Below, piece after piece: positions 8,477 to 17,449 of a stretch of 64,000 nt of DNA. Both the position numbers and the translations under genes were made by a program. Origin of the DNA: Paenibacillus ginsengarvi. Lineage in GTDB: Bacteria; Bacillota; Bacilli; Paenibacillales; NBRC-103111. The notes below the pieces were generated by a model that ran no database searches, was not told the DNA's origin, and saw only the letters and a program-made list of their open reading frames with translations. The stretch is from assembly GCF_003626695.1 (NCBI RefSeq), contig NZ_RBAH01000029.1, positions 1-64,000 on the forward strand, in the 5' to 3' direction. The first letter of the stretch is position 1; the number at the start of each line of letters is the position of its first letter.

Positions 8477-10810
8477 TTACCGCGACTTGATTTTCCGCCA
8501 CAGCTCCTTCAAATTCCGTTTCGCCGAACGGGGCAGCGGTTCGCCGCCGTAACGGACCGCTTCGTACTGCTTAACGAAATCGAGCAGCGCGTCCCGCTTG
8601 CCGATTTCCGCCAGCGGCAGCGATTCGACATACTCGCGGACGGTCGAGGACGGCTGTTTGCGGCCAAGCCGGCGGAACAGAGCCCGCCAGAGCTTATCGA
8701 GAGCGCGGTAAGCCCCCGCCCGGTCTCCGGCGGCATAACGGAGCGATAGCGAACCTTCCGCGCTGCCGTCCCGCGCACGGACAAGACGGTAAACGCCCCA
8801 TAAGACTAGCGAAAACGCAAGCAGCAGCGCAGCGGCCGGCCACAGCTGCCGAGGCCCGTATTCGCCGCTGCTCAGCCAAGCGGGCGTCAGCCGCTCCCGC
8901 GCCTTCTGCTTCCACTGCATGAGCGAGCCGGCCCAGCCCGCGCTTGAGTCCGGCTTAACCGGGGCGGACAACGCACCCGAAGGTTGGGCCGATGCGAACA
9001 CGGACTCCGCGCCGGACGATCCGCCGGATGCCGAGAGCGTATTGCCGGGGGTCGGATCGAACGTCGTCCAGCCGCTTCCCGCTATGTACGCTTCGACCCA
9101 GGAATGGGCGTTCCGGTTGTGTACCGTTACCTGCGTCAATCCCGCGTCCCCGCCGCCGGTTCCGGCCCAGTCCGTCACCTCGCCGGAGGAAAACCCTTTG
9201 ACCCATCGCGCCGGGATGCCGATAGAACGCAGCATAACAACCATGGAGGTGGAGAAATAGTCGCAATATCCTTCCTTGCTCTCGAACAGAAACGTATCGG
9301 CGAAGTCTTCCATCTCTTTCGGCGGAGCCGCCACATCAAGCTTGTAGCGGTAGTTCGTCCGGAGATAAGCTTCGATCGCTTTGGCCCGGTCATAATCGCT
9401 TGTGCTGGAGCCTGTCAGCGCCACCGTCTCGGCGAGCACCTTCACGCGGACCGGCAGCCCGGCCGGAAGCTGAAGCTCCGGCGCGAACTTGCCCCGCTGC
9501 GGCTCCGTCTCGGCCGAGGCGGCAGCATCTGCGGGCTCCCCGCTGCCATTCGCCGCCGTACCTGCCTCCTCTACAGAGGCTTGCTGCGGCTTCGCCCCGG
9601 TCGCGGAACCCTCGTCCTCCGGAACCGAAACCCGAAGCATGTACCGCCGCAGCGGATCTTTCGCGTCCGGTTCGGCGAGCATATAAACGCCGTGCACATT
9701 CACCACCGAATCAACCGGAGATAACGACTTCCCGCTTCGGGTGACCAGCTCCTCGATCTTCGTGACAGGTCCGCCCGCGAACAGGCGTCCGGCCAAACTC
9801 GGGTCGACAACGGTAACCTCCTGCAAAATCGCGCGCTGCGGCAGCGGACTGTCCGTTTCATCCGTAGCGCCGCCGGCTTCCCAGCCTTTGCCGGTATAAA
9901 AGGTCTTGGCTTCCCCGCGCCAATACGTCAGCTTTTCGGTCATGGCGGTAAACGCGACCGCATCGTCAAGACGGACCGGCCCCCCGAGCAGCGTATCGTC
10001 CCCGCCGTAGCCGGTTCGCGCGGCGGAAGCCGTCCCGCTGCCGGGTGCATCGGTGCCGAAGTCGCCTCCGCCCCAGGCGGCGAACCGCTCGGCGAGCAGC
10101 GAGGTGTCGAGCGGCCGCATCGCGCCGGAAGGAGCAGCCGGCGGCAGCCAGAGCCCGGCCGCCACTGCGGAGGCGAGCAGAAGCGGGACGGATACGAGCC
10201 AGGCGAGCGGCCAGCCCGCGCCCCGGCGGCGGAGCGAGAACCGGTGTTCCAGCCGCGAAAGCTGCTGCAAGCCTGTCAGCAGAAAGCCGAACCAGACGGT
10301 GCGAACGATCGCACCCGACGTGTTCAGGCCCGGCCACAGCTGAAGCCCAAGCAAATAAAGCAGCGTAGCGGCAACGAACCAGAGCGCCGTTCCCCGCTCC
10401 ACGACCAAAGCGTAGAAAACTGTAATCATCATCGACCAGCCGAGCAAAAACAGCATCGTCCGATTATCCGGACTGATCGCGCCATAGTCTTGATCCGCCA
10501 GCGCCACCGCGTCCTTCTTGGTCAGCTCGGCGTACCGAAGCAGACCATGCAAGCCGGGTGAAGCCGCATCGAACAAAATAACGACCATTCCGATGCAGAC
10601 GGCGACTTTAACCGGCCAGGCGAGCCAGGGCGAGAGCCTCAGCCAGTCTACGGCGACGAACAAGCCGAAAGCGATCATAAACGGGCTGATCTCGTAAACG
10701 CCGCTCCACTCCGACATATCCAGCAGCGGACGCAGCCATTCGAGCAGCAGCATGTACAGCAGCACGGAGGCGACGCCGTCGCGAAGCAGCGATCGTTCAG
10801 GCGATAACAT
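8477..10810 (-). CDS. yebA: Membrane transglutaminase-like protein (TgpA/YebA type)
   Basis: A 777-residue protein with the classic layout: six or so N-terminal transmembrane helices (about residues 10-215), an extracytoplasmic transglutaminase-like domain, one further helix near 655-680 and a cytosolic DUF4129-like tail. The papain-like triad is intact: C516 in EGYCDYFSTSM, H569 in NRNAHSWVEAYI and D585 in TTFDPTPG. The start at 10810 is chosen because GGGAGGTG lies eight bases upstream; it overlaps the DUF58 gene by 14 nt. A Glu/Ala/Ser-rich insert (about residues 405-440) precedes the catalytic part. Neighbours MoxR and DUF58 complete the usual trio, thought to act in envelope or peptidoglycan-related processing; the in vivo substrate is not known. 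Confidence 0.92.
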   Translation of the reverse strand: MLSPERSLLRDGVASVLLYMLLLEWLRPLLDMSEWSGVYEISPFMIAFGLFVAVDWLRLSPWLAWPVKVAVCIGMVVILFDAASPGLHGLLRYAELTKKDAVALADQDYGAISPDNRTMLFLLGWSMMITVFYALVVERGTALWFVAATLLYLLGLQLWPGLNTSGAIVRTVWFGFLLTGLQQLSRLEHRFSLRRRGAGWPLAWLVSVPLLLASAVAAGLWLPPAAPSGAMRPLDTSLLAERFAAWGGGDFGTDAPGSGTASAARTGYGGDDTLLGGPVRLDDAVAFTAMTEKLTYWRGEAKTFYTGKGWEAGGATDETDSPLPQRAILQEVTVVDPSLAGRLFAGGPVTKIEELVTRSGKSLSPVDSVVNVHGVYMLAEPDAKDPLRRYMLRVSVPEDEGSATGAKPQQASVEEAGTAANGSGEPADAAASAETEPQRGKFAPELQLPAGLPVRVKVLAETVALTGSSTSDYDRAKAIEAYLRTNYRYKLDVAAPPKEMEDFADTFLFESKEGYCDYFSTSMVVMLRSIGIPARWVKGFSSGEVTDWAGTGGGDAGLTQVTVHNRNAHSWVEAYIAGSGWTTFDPTPGNTLSASGGSSGAESVFASAQPSGALSAPVKPDSSAGWAGSLMQWKQKARERLTPAWLSSGEYGPRQLWPAAALLLAFSLVLWGVYRLVRARDGSAEGSLSLRYAAGDRAGAYRALDKLWRALFRRLGRKQPSSTVREYVESLPLAEIGKRDALLDFVKQYEAVRYGGEPLPRSAKRNLKELWRKIKSR

Positions 10811-12020
10811 CTTCCGCACCTCCCTCGTCCGCAAGCGACGCCTTCGGCGCCCGCAGCAAAACGACCCGCCCGCCCGAGTTTTCCAGCTCGCCGATTAAAC
10901 GGCGCTGATGCTCGCTCAAGGCAGTCTCCCGGCTCAAACACATCAGCCAGACGGTCAATCTGCGGCGGCCTGCCGTCAGCGTGCGGGCCGCGTGAGCGAG
11001 CCGCTCGTCGAGCGCCGCCGTGACGAACACGACCGCGCAGCCGCCCGGCCCTCCCGTTGCTTCGCGGAGCAGCATGTCCGCTCCCGAGACGCTGCCGCTG
11101 CTCCGCGCGCCGCTTAGCAGCTCATATGCGTCGAGCAGATCGTACCGGCGAGCGTACGGCAGCGATTGATCACCCCCCGCGTGCAGGCTCGCGTACGCGC
11201 CTTCCTTGACCGTCCATTCGAGCAGGGCGGCCACGGCGCGCACGCTTGCTTCGAACAGGGCGGCTCCTTCTCCGCCCGCATAACCCGGGTGGGAAGGATC
11301 AAGCAAAATGGCCAGCCGCTGCGCTTCGGCAGGGTCGCTCATCTTCGTTTGCAGCGAACCGGTGCGCGCTGTCGCTTTCCAATGTATACGGTGCAGCGGG
11401 TCACCCGGCGCATAGTCGCGAACTGAAGTGACAAGAGGGGTCAAGCGGGCTTCAAGCCGAAAGACGGACGCCGCATGGTCGGAATCCGGTTCGCCGCCAA
11501 ACGCATAGAAATGGAGCGCCAGCGGTTTCGGATAAACGGCGAACTCCGTTTCCGCCGCAAGCGTCACCCTTTTGCGCAGCAGACCGAGAAAATCTCCGGC
11601 GTCCACCTCAAGACGGACAAACCGGTACCTTCCTCTTGCCACCCGGTTCAGCTTATAGCGAAAGCGGATGTCACGCTTAAAGCCCGGAAACAAAAGCCGG
11701 CTGTGACGGTATTCCGCAGTGCCGTCTGTCCATACATCGGAGACGATCATCCAGCCGAAAGGCACCGGCAAACTGCGGCTGATGTATACCCGCACATGAG
11801 CGTCGTCGCCTGCAAAAAAACGGTACTCCGAAAGCAGCCGTTCCGCTTGCAGACGGCGCGTGCCGAACCCGAGCAGAACGACGGCAGCCGCCAGCATAAC
11901 GGCGGTTCCATAAAATAAGAAGAAGGCGGAATAGCCGCCGCGCCATTCGGCAAGTCCGTAACAGCCCGCGCATAACACCGCGACCACGATAAAATTGCCC
12001 CAGCCGGACCGCCGTCTCAT
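10797..12020 (-). CDS. yeaD: DUF58 domain protein (YeaD-like)
   Basis: A protein of 407 residues with two N-terminal membrane helices (about 8-50) followed by a large domain carrying the DUF58 signature around DYAPGDPLHRIHWKATARTG (residues about 205-225), then a vWA-like fold. DUF58 proteins are partners of MoxR AAA ATPases. It starts within the ATGA overlap with the MoxR gene and overlaps the transglutaminase gene downstream, which indicates translational coupling of all three. The biochemical role of the family is unsettled; a chaperone-like assembly function for envelope enzymes is usually proposed. Confidence 0.92.
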   Translation of the reverse strand: MRRRSGWGNFIVVAVLCAGCYGLAEWRGGYSAFFLFYGTAVMLAAAVVLLGFGTRRLQAERLLSEYRFFAGDDAHVRVYISRSLPVPFGWMIVSDVWTDGTAEYRHSRLLFPGFKRDIRFRYKLNRVARGRYRFVRLEVDAGDFLGLLRKRVTLAAETEFAVYPKPLALHFYAFGGEPDSDHAASVFRLEARLTPLVTSVRDYAPGDPLHRIHWKATARTGSLQTKMSDPAEAQRLAILLDPSHPGYAGGEGAALFEASVRAVAALLEWTVKEGAYASLHAGGDQSLPYARRYDLLDAYELLSGARSSGSVSGADMLLREATGGPGGCAVVFVTAALDERLAHAARTLTAGRRRLTVWLMCLSRETALSEHQRRLIGELENSGGRVVLLRAPKASLADEGGAEDVIA

Positions 12021-13009
12021 CGCGAACCTCCGGCAGCCGTCTGCGCGGCCGGTACGGAAACAGCCGTAAGGAGCTGGTTCACAATCGAATCAGCCGTTTT
12101 GCCGGTATACCGCGCTTCGGGCTGCAGCACGAGACGATGAGCCAGCGCGGCAACCGCCAGCGACTTCACGTCGTCCGGCACGACATAGGTGCGCCCGGAG
12201 CAAAACGCCTTTGTTTGAGCGGCTCGCATCAGCCCAAGTGAAGCGCGCGGACTTGCCCCGAGCGCAACATCCTTGTGCGTGCGCGTAGCCGAAGTAAGCC
12301 GGACAATGTATTGCTTGACGGCTTCGTCGATATGAACATGACGCGCTTCTTGCTGGAGCCGGACCCACTCCTCGCGGAGCAGTACCGTTTTCACGTCGTC
12401 CAGCGGACTGCGCTCCGACAGACGGCCGAGCATCTCCACCTCGTGCCGCTCCTCCGGATAGCCGAGCCGGATTTTCAGCAGAAAGCGGTCGAGCTGCGCC
12501 TCCGGAAGCGGATACGTTCCTTCGTGTTCGATCGGATTTTGCGTAGCGAGCAGCATGAACGGCTCCGGCAGCCGGTACGTCTCGCCGTCCACCGTGACTT
12601 GCCTTTCCTCCATCGCCTCAAGCAGCGCCGACTGCGTCTTCGGCGAGGCGCGGTTCATCTCGTCGGCGAGCAGGATACCGGCCATAATCGGGCCGGGCCG
12701 GAATTCGAATCTGCCGGTCTGCTGGTTAAAGACGGACACACCGGTCACGTCGGACGGCAGCAGATCGGGCGTGCATTGAATCCGCTTGAACGTCACGCCC
12801 GTTGTTTTGGCCAAAGCCCGGACCAGCATCGTTTTGCCGACGCCGGGCACATCTTCCAGCAGCATATGGCCGCCGCACAAAAATGCGATAACGGCGAGCT
12901 CGATGCTTTCTCTTTTTCCGACAATCGCCTTCTCTACTTGATGAACGATCATATCTACAAATGGTTGACGCGAGTCAAACGGCAGCGGAGTACCGCGACC
13001 TGGAAGCAT
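12017..13009 (-). CDS. yeaC: MoxR-family AAA+ ATPase
   Basis: A protein of 330 residues with Walker A VPGVGKT (about residues 57-63), Walker B LLADEMNRA, and the MoxR-type arginine-finger region RASPKTQSALLEAMEE, followed by the C-terminal lid with GASPRASLGLMRAAQ. MoxR ATPases act as chaperone-like remodelers, usually with DUF58/vWA partners. SD GGGAGG precedes the ATG. It is the first gene of a tightly coupled operon (4-nt overlap with the DUF58 gene). The order MoxR-DUF58-transglutaminase matches yeaC-yeaD-yebA of B. subtilis. Confidence 0.95.
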   Translation of the reverse strand: MLPGRGTPLPFDSRQPFVDMIVHQVEKAIVGKRESIELAVIAFLCGGHMLLEDVPGVGKTMLVRALAKTTGVTFKRIQCTPDLLPSDVTGVSVFNQQTGRFEFRPGPIMAGILLADEMNRASPKTQSALLEAMEERQVTVDGETYRLPEPFMLLATQNPIEHEGTYPLPEAQLDRFLLKIRLGYPEERHEVEMLGRLSERSPLDDVKTVLLREEWVRLQQEARHVHIDEAVKQYIVRLTSATRTHKDVALGASPRASLGLMRAAQTKAFCSGRTYVVPDDVKSLAVAALAHRLVLQPEARYTGKTADSIVNQLLTAVSVPAAQTAAGGSR

Positions 13010-13082
13010 AGGGAAAACCTCCCGTTGAAACTTTGATAGTTTCAGTTTTCCCGCCGCTCTACCGATTTAGACGCGGAATCTA

Positions 13083-14495
13083 TTATTTTTTCAAAGAATT
13101 CGGAGGAACAAAGCTGAATGTAGGAGCAAAGGCAAGCGGATAGCCGGGACGCAGCTCGATCCGGACCTCCCTGTGATCCCCGCCCTTCGAGTCACTGCCG
13201 ATCTCTCCCCCCAGCAGTTCGACTGCCGTATACAGAGGAACGATCAGTCGGCTATCGATCAGACTGATATCGGCAAGATTCATCCGTTTATCCGGCTTGC
13301 CAGGGCCCGATACGGTAATGAACCGGTGGGGCAGATCATAGATCACTTCTCTCATTCCGAGCTTCAATACGGCAACGCTGCTGCTGCCCCGCCATTCGAC
13401 GGAAGCTCCCATAGCCTCGGCTATATCGCGCAGCGGCATGTAAAGCTTATCTCCACGCATGGAGTAACCGTTCCCCGTAAAGGTTACCGCCCGGCCCGAA
13501 ACATCCAATGTTAGCGGAGGCAACGGCAGAGGCGCTTTACTCGCTGATTCGTCCACCGTCCCCTCCCGTGTTTCCGCAGCTGTATCCGCAGGCAGTGTTT
13601 CCATAACCGGCTTCTCCGCATAAAGGGCTGAATGTTCCCTAGCGGCAGCCAGCCAGCGCGTATAATCGGTCAGAGCCAGGCCGCGCTTCCATTTCAGCTT
13701 GCCCAGCGGCGACTGAATCGGCTGTACGGCGGGCGACAGCGAGGAGAACTTGTAGCCGCGCTCCTTGTAAAACCGGATCACTTCCGGCAGCGCCTTGACC
13801 GTTTCGCCGTGTCCCGCCCCGTCATGCATCAGGACGACGATTTCATTCGGCGTTTTTTTGGTGGAGGACAGATTGGTTGCACCCGCTACGATTTCTTTGG
13901 CCGGTACCCCTTTTCGCTTCGAATCTCCGCTGTCCACGTTCCAGTCATGGACGATGTAACCCGCCTGCTCCAATAAGTAGAAGTAAGCGCCGTCGAAGTT
14001 CGTATACGTTCCACCGGGCGCTCGGAGAAGCCGCGTCTGAATGCCGGCTTTGCTATCCAGCGCCGTTTCGGTGAGCTGTGTCTGTCTCCAAAACTCGGCA
14101 AAGCTGCCATACAATTTATCGTATACATGATCGAACGTATGATTGCCGACCGCGTGCCCTTCCCGTACCATTCTCCCTAGCAGCTCGACATGCGACGATA
14201 CGTTCTGTCCGAGCACGAAAAACGTAGCCGGAACGTCCTCCTGACGCAATAGATCGAGCACGGCCCCCGTATGCTCGCTTGGTCCATCGTCGAACGTCAA
14301 AAAGACGGTCGGTTCCGCAGGCGCCTCGTACACGCCGGGATCGGGGATCTTCCGGCCCGCTTGCAGCGACTCGAATACGGCGGTATCCTCTTGCCCGAAC
14401 GGGCCGCCGGCCGCGAGCGTTTGCGCCGGAAGCAAGGTCAGGAGGGCGGCAAAGACAAGATGACAAACAAGCAATAACGGAATATAAGACCGCAT
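13083..14495 (-). CDS. Secreted polysaccharide deacetylase with stalk domain
   Basis: A protein of 470 residues. A signal peptide (MRSYIPLLLV..LLPAQTLA, cleavage near 28) leads into a NodB-type deacetylase domain (about 62-255): TFDD motif with D69/D70, zinc ligands H119 and H123 in HTFDH, RAPGGTY at 158-164 and the catalytic histidine H224 in LMHDG. These residues are those of peptidoglycan N-acetylglucosamine or chitin deacetylases. The C-terminal 130 residues (LTLDVSGRAV..RLIVPLYTAVELLG) resemble the copper-amine-oxidase N-like stalk domain common in Paenibacillus exported proteins. The ATG at 14495 has GGAGGG seven bases upstream. It is probably a cell-wall modification enzyme; substrate not shown. 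Confidence 0.92.
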   Translation of the reverse strand: MRSYIPLLLVCHLVFAALLTLLPAQTLAAGGPFGQEDTAVFESLQAGRKIPDPGVYEAPAEPTVFLTFDDGPSEHTGAVLDLLRQEDVPATFFVLGQNVSSHVELLGRMVREGHAVGNHTFDHVYDKLYGSFAEFWRQTQLTETALDSKAGIQTRLLRAPGGTYTNFDGAYFYLLEQAGYIVHDWNVDSGDSKRKGVPAKEIVAGATNLSSTKKTPNEIVVLMHDGAGHGETVKALPEVIRFYKERGYKFSSLSPAVQPIQSPLGKLKWKRGLALTDYTRWLAAAREHSALYAEKPVMETLPADTAAETREGTVDESASKAPLPLPPLTLDVSGRAVTFTGNGYSMRGDKLYMPLRDIAEAMGASVEWRGSSSVAVLKLGMREVIYDLPHRFITVSGPGKPDKRMNLADISLIDSRLIVPLYTAVELLGGEIGSDSKGGDHREVRIELRPGYPLAFAPTFSFVPPNSLKK

Positions 14496-14589
14496 GACTT
14501 TCCCTCCGAACATGTCTATCGTTTTTTTCGCTTGCAGATAGAGTATATGGTAGGAGCGAATCGAGTATGACCGGGACGAGCCTGCGCCA

Positions 14590-14622
14590 AAAAAAAGAAA
14601 AAGCCTTCGGATATCGAAAGCT
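14590..14622 (-). terminator. Terminator after bcp
   Basis: Minus strand: AGCTTTCG - ATATC - CGAAGGCT followed by TTTTTCTTTTTTTT. It serves the peroxiredoxin gene. Confidence 0.8.
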
Positions 14623-14687
14623 TCATTCTTTTAAAAATCACCACACAGATGACCCCGTAGACGAAATGCAGCCGCTTCAGCCGGCCT

Positions 14688-15158
14688 TCATTCCAATTCT
14701 TTGGCTGCGGCAAGCACCGCCTCGACATGCCCCTTCAGCCTTACGTTGCGCCACTCCTTGACAAGCCTGCCTTCTCGATCGATCAGAAAGGTCGATCGCT
14801 GCACGCCCATATATTCGCGGCCGTACAATTTTTTCAGTTTCCAGACGTCGTACAGGTTGCACACCTGCAGCTCTTCGTCCGACAACAGCGGATAAGGCAG
14901 CTCGTAGGTTTCCGCAAATTTGGCGTGCTGCTTCAGCGGGTCCGGGCTTATGCCGAGCACAACCGTTCCGTTTCTGCGAAACCGGCCGATCCCGTCGCGG
15001 AAATCGCAAGCCTCCGCCGTGCAAGTCGGGGTCATATCCTGCGGATAAAAAAACAGCACGACTTTCTTCCCCAAATAACCGCTGAGCGTAATCCGTTTGC
15101 CCGTCGATGCCGGCAGCGTAAAGTCCGGCGCCGGTTGTCCTATTGCCAGCTCAGGCAC
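14688..15158 (-). CDS. bcp: Thiol peroxidase, Bcp/PrxQ-type peroxiredoxin
   Basis: A protein of 156 residues from a GTG at 15158, the usual Bcp length. It reduces hydrogen peroxide and organic hydroperoxides using thioredoxin. The peroxidatic cysteine is in DMTPTCTAEACDFRD (TPGCT in most homologues, TPTCT here), and the second cysteine five residues later is the PrxQ resolving position. A longer frame runs upstream to 15281 but its first 40 residues look nothing like the family. The SD is unusual: an uninterrupted run of eleven G residues (complement 15165-15175), six bases before the start codon. In B. subtilis the homologue (ygaF) lies beside gsaB; here gsaB is about 10 kb away. Confidence 0.93.
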   Translation of the reverse strand: MPELAIGQPAPDFTLPASTGKRITLSGYLGKKVVLFFYPQDMTPTCTAEACDFRDGIGRFRRNGTVVLGISPDPLKQHAKFAETYELPYPLLSDEELQVCNLYDVWKLKKLYGREYMGVQRSTFLIDREGRLVKEWRNVRLKGHVEAVLAAAKELE

Positions 15159-15164
15159 AAGCTT

Positions 15165-15175
15165 CCCCCCCCCCC
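15165..15175 (-). repeat. G11 homopolymer serving as bcp ribosome binding site
   Basis: Eleven consecutive C on the plus strand, hence G11 on the coding strand, placed where the bcp SD should be (GGGGG-AAGCTT-GTG). No other AGGAGG-like site is present. Such a tract is prone to slippage; see findings. Confidence 0.8.
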
Positions 15176-15569
15176 GTATCTCTTCCCGTTTCAGATCCTC
15201 TGCAGAAAAACATGAACTTTTTGGCACATTCCCCCGTCTGTAAAAAGGGGAAGTTCCGCAAAAACCAATTCGTTCCGACAAAACCAGCCCGTTCTCGACT
15301 CTCGCTGCGAAAGGTTCTACCCGGCGGAAAACCGCGGCGCCGGGATCAAGACTATTGCCGCCTGTGCCTTGGCCCCGTAAGGGCTACACTTGCAGCCGTC
15401 TTCCTCCCGCCCTTATAATCGAACTTATAAGGCTCCGCATTTTGGACACATTAACTTTGTTGAACTTTCACGAAATTTAGGCGGCTACCTTAGGCGTTTC
15501 ATGTTTATGATACCACGATATAACGGGCGAGGGAAAAGAACCGGGACCAGAAGGAGTGGTAATAAGCGC
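15176..15569. other. Intergenic region between bcp and the LCP gene
   Basis: About 390 bases holding the divergent control regions of bcp (leftward) and the LCP gene (rightward). A GC-rich inverted repeat CCCGGCG / CGCCGGG occurs at 15320-15344. No convincing pair of -35/-10 boxes was found; TATAAC near 15523 is a possible weak -10 for the LCP gene. No gene is supported. Confidence 0.5.
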
Positions 15570-17345
15570 ATGTGGCGAAAAGTGAAATGGATCGCCTTGT
15601 CCTGCACGGCGGTCATCTTATGCGTCATCGGCTATTATGGATATTCGTTGTACCAATTCGGCAATCATATTCAGGAGAAGAAGGACGAGCCGTTCTTCAC
15701 CCAATTCACGACGCAAAATACAAGCCAGAAGGAAGAGGCGCCGCCGAAATGGGAGGGCAAGGAGCGGGTCAACATTATGCTGCTCGGCGCCGACTCCCGC
15801 GGAACAACCAAAAACGATACACCTCGGTCGGACACGATCATGATCGCATCGGTCGATCCGGTAACGAAAAAAGCGGCCTTGTTCTCGATCCTGCGCGATA
15901 CGTATGTGAAAATTCCCGGGCACGGCCAGGACCGGATCAATACCGCCTTTTCGCTGGGCGGACCGAACTTGGCGATGAAAACGGCCGGCGACCTGCTCGG
16001 GCTGCCGATTCAATATTATGTGTACACCGACTTCCAGGGATTCATGGCGCTTGTGGACGCGATCGGCGGCATCGAGCTGGACGTCGAGAAGGATATGAAG
16101 TACCGGGATTCGGAAGAGCCGGAATTCGACATCAATCTGAAAAAAGGATTGCAGCATATGGACGGCAAAACGGCACTCCAATACGTCCGTTTCCGTCACG
16201 ACGCCTTGTCCGACTATGCGCGGACGGAACGCCAGCGCAAATTTATGACGGCCGTCGCCGAGGAGATGCAAACGACGTCTTCGATTCTGCGATTGCCGAG
16301 CATCCTGAACAAGATCGATCCGTACATTACGACCAATATGTCCATCTCCGACATGATCAAGCTCGCTTCGCTCGGCTTTGAAGTGAAAGCGAACGGCGTG
16401 ACCGGGGTGCAAGTCCCGCCATCGAATTTGCTGGACGAAGAAAATATCGGGGGCGCTTCGGTGCTCACCGTCAATCCGGCGAAGCTGCAAAAGTATGTCA
16501 AGGAGCAGCTCGGCGCGACGGGAACGGCCGTAGCGGATGCGGACGAGCCGGATAGCGGCGACACGAAGGCGGACAGCAGCACCCGTGGAAGCGAGACGGC
16601 AGCCCGCGGAAGCAATGCGACGTCTACGGGAACAAGCGGCAGCTCCGCTTCTACGGGTAGCTCCGGCAGCGCCGCTGCCAAGCCGCCGGCCAGCACAAGC
16701 GCGAGCAAGCCCGCGACGAGTACGGGCACGTCCAAGCCGGCGACGACGCCAGCCGGCTCCACCGGCACGGCGACAAGCGGCGGAGCGACGGGAACGGCAG
16801 CCGGCGGCGGTGACGCCAAAGCCGGGACGGCTCCGTCGTCGACGACAGGCGGCAAGGCCGGCTCGACGGGAGTGACCGCGCCAGGCTCGGGCGGCAGCGG
16901 CAGCAGCGGCAGTTCTGCAGGCAAGAACGACTCGGCTGGCGCTTCTACGCCAAGCTCGGGCAGTAGCAGCTCGTCTTCCGGAGCTGCCATAGGCAACAGC
17001 GGCAGCTCCACAGGCAAAGCCGACTCGGCAGCCGGCTCTTCTGCGCCCGGTACGGGCAGCAGCAGCGCATCCACCGGTGCAACTACCGGTAACGGCGGCA
17101 GCGGCGCAGGCAAGACCGGTTCGGGCGGGACCGCCGCTTCCGGCGCAGGAGGCAGCACCTCAGGTAAAACCGACCCGGCGGCCGGCGCTTCAGCGCCCAG
17201 CCTGAGCGGCAGTGGCTCCTCTTCTAGTGCAGCCACAGGCAAGTCCGAACCGCCAAAAGTCGGCGGTAATGGTAACGCTTCCCCCGAGATTAAGGGAACG
17301 CCTGCCGAGATGAACAGCCCTGCTCCTACGAACAAAAGCTACTGA
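15570..17345 (+). CDS. LytR-CpsA-Psr (LCP) family protein with long Ser/Gly/Thr/Ala tail
   Basis: A 591-residue membrane-anchored protein. The ATG at 15570 lies behind AAGGAGTGG and just before the single N-terminal helix (WIALSCTAVILCVIGYYGY). The extracellular LCP domain (about residues 65-290) has the family motifs: VNIMLLGADSRG, RSDTIMIASVDP with the conserved Arg and Asp for pyrophosphate-lipid binding, ILRDTYVKIPGHGQDRINTA and ALQYVRFRHD. LCP enzymes attach wall teichoic acid or other glycopolymers to peptidoglycan. From about residue 310 to the end the chain is low complexity, almost only S, G, T, A, P and K, with imperfect repeats of about 35 residues beginning GK-x-DSA. This tail is far longer than family norm. 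A terminator follows. Confidence 0.9.
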   Translation: MWRKVKWIALSCTAVILCVIGYYGYSLYQFGNHIQEKKDEPFFTQFTTQNTSQKEEAPPKWEGKERVNIMLLGADSRGTTKNDTPRSDTIMIASVDPVTKKAALFSILRDTYVKIPGHGQDRINTAFSLGGPNLAMKTAGDLLGLPIQYYVYTDFQGFMALVDAIGGIELDVEKDMKYRDSEEPEFDINLKKGLQHMDGKTALQYVRFRHDALSDYARTERQRKFMTAVAEEMQTTSSILRLPSILNKIDPYITTNMSISDMIKLASLGFEVKANGVTGVQVPPSNLLDEENIGGASVLTVNPAKLQKYVKEQLGATGTAVADADEPDSGDTKADSSTRGSETAARGSNATSTGTSGSSASTGSSGSAAAKPPASTSASKPATSTGTSKPATTPAGSTGTATSGGATGTAAGGGDAKAGTAPSSTTGGKAGSTGVTAPGSGGSGSSGSSAGKNDSAGASTPSSGSSSSSSGAAIGNSGSSTGKADSAAGSSAPGTGSSSASTGATTGNGGSGAGKTGSGGTAASGAGGSTSGKTDPAAGASAPSLSGSGSSSSAATGKSEPPKVGGNGNASPEIKGTPAEMNSPAPTNKSY

Positions 17346-17389
17346 ACGGACGGGTACCCTCACGTTCCCCTCTTTACATACTGCAACAA

Positions 17390-17425
17390 AGCCCTGACCG
17401 TAACCGGTTCAGGGCTGATTTTTTG
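17390..17425 (+). terminator. Terminator after the LCP gene
   Basis: AGCCCTGA (17390-17397) pairs with TCAGGGCT (17409-17416); the tail GATTTTTTG follows on the plus strand. It sits between convergent genes. Confidence 0.85.
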
Positions 17426-17449
17426 TTAAAAAATAAAACTGTATTAAGC

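Noticed and set aside
14516..14728. A 70-codon minus-strand frame between bcp and the deacetylase
   Set aside because: It contains the bcp terminator and has no SD; composition looks non-coding.
15159..15281. N-terminal extension of Bcp from an upstream ATG
   Set aside because: The extra 40 residues are unlike any peroxiredoxin and cross the G tract; the GTG at 15158 gives the normal length.
16214..17335. A 373-codon minus-strand frame opposite the LCP tail
   Set aside because: Its Leu/Pro/Ala/Val repeats are simply the complement of the Ser/Gly/Thr/Ala tail.
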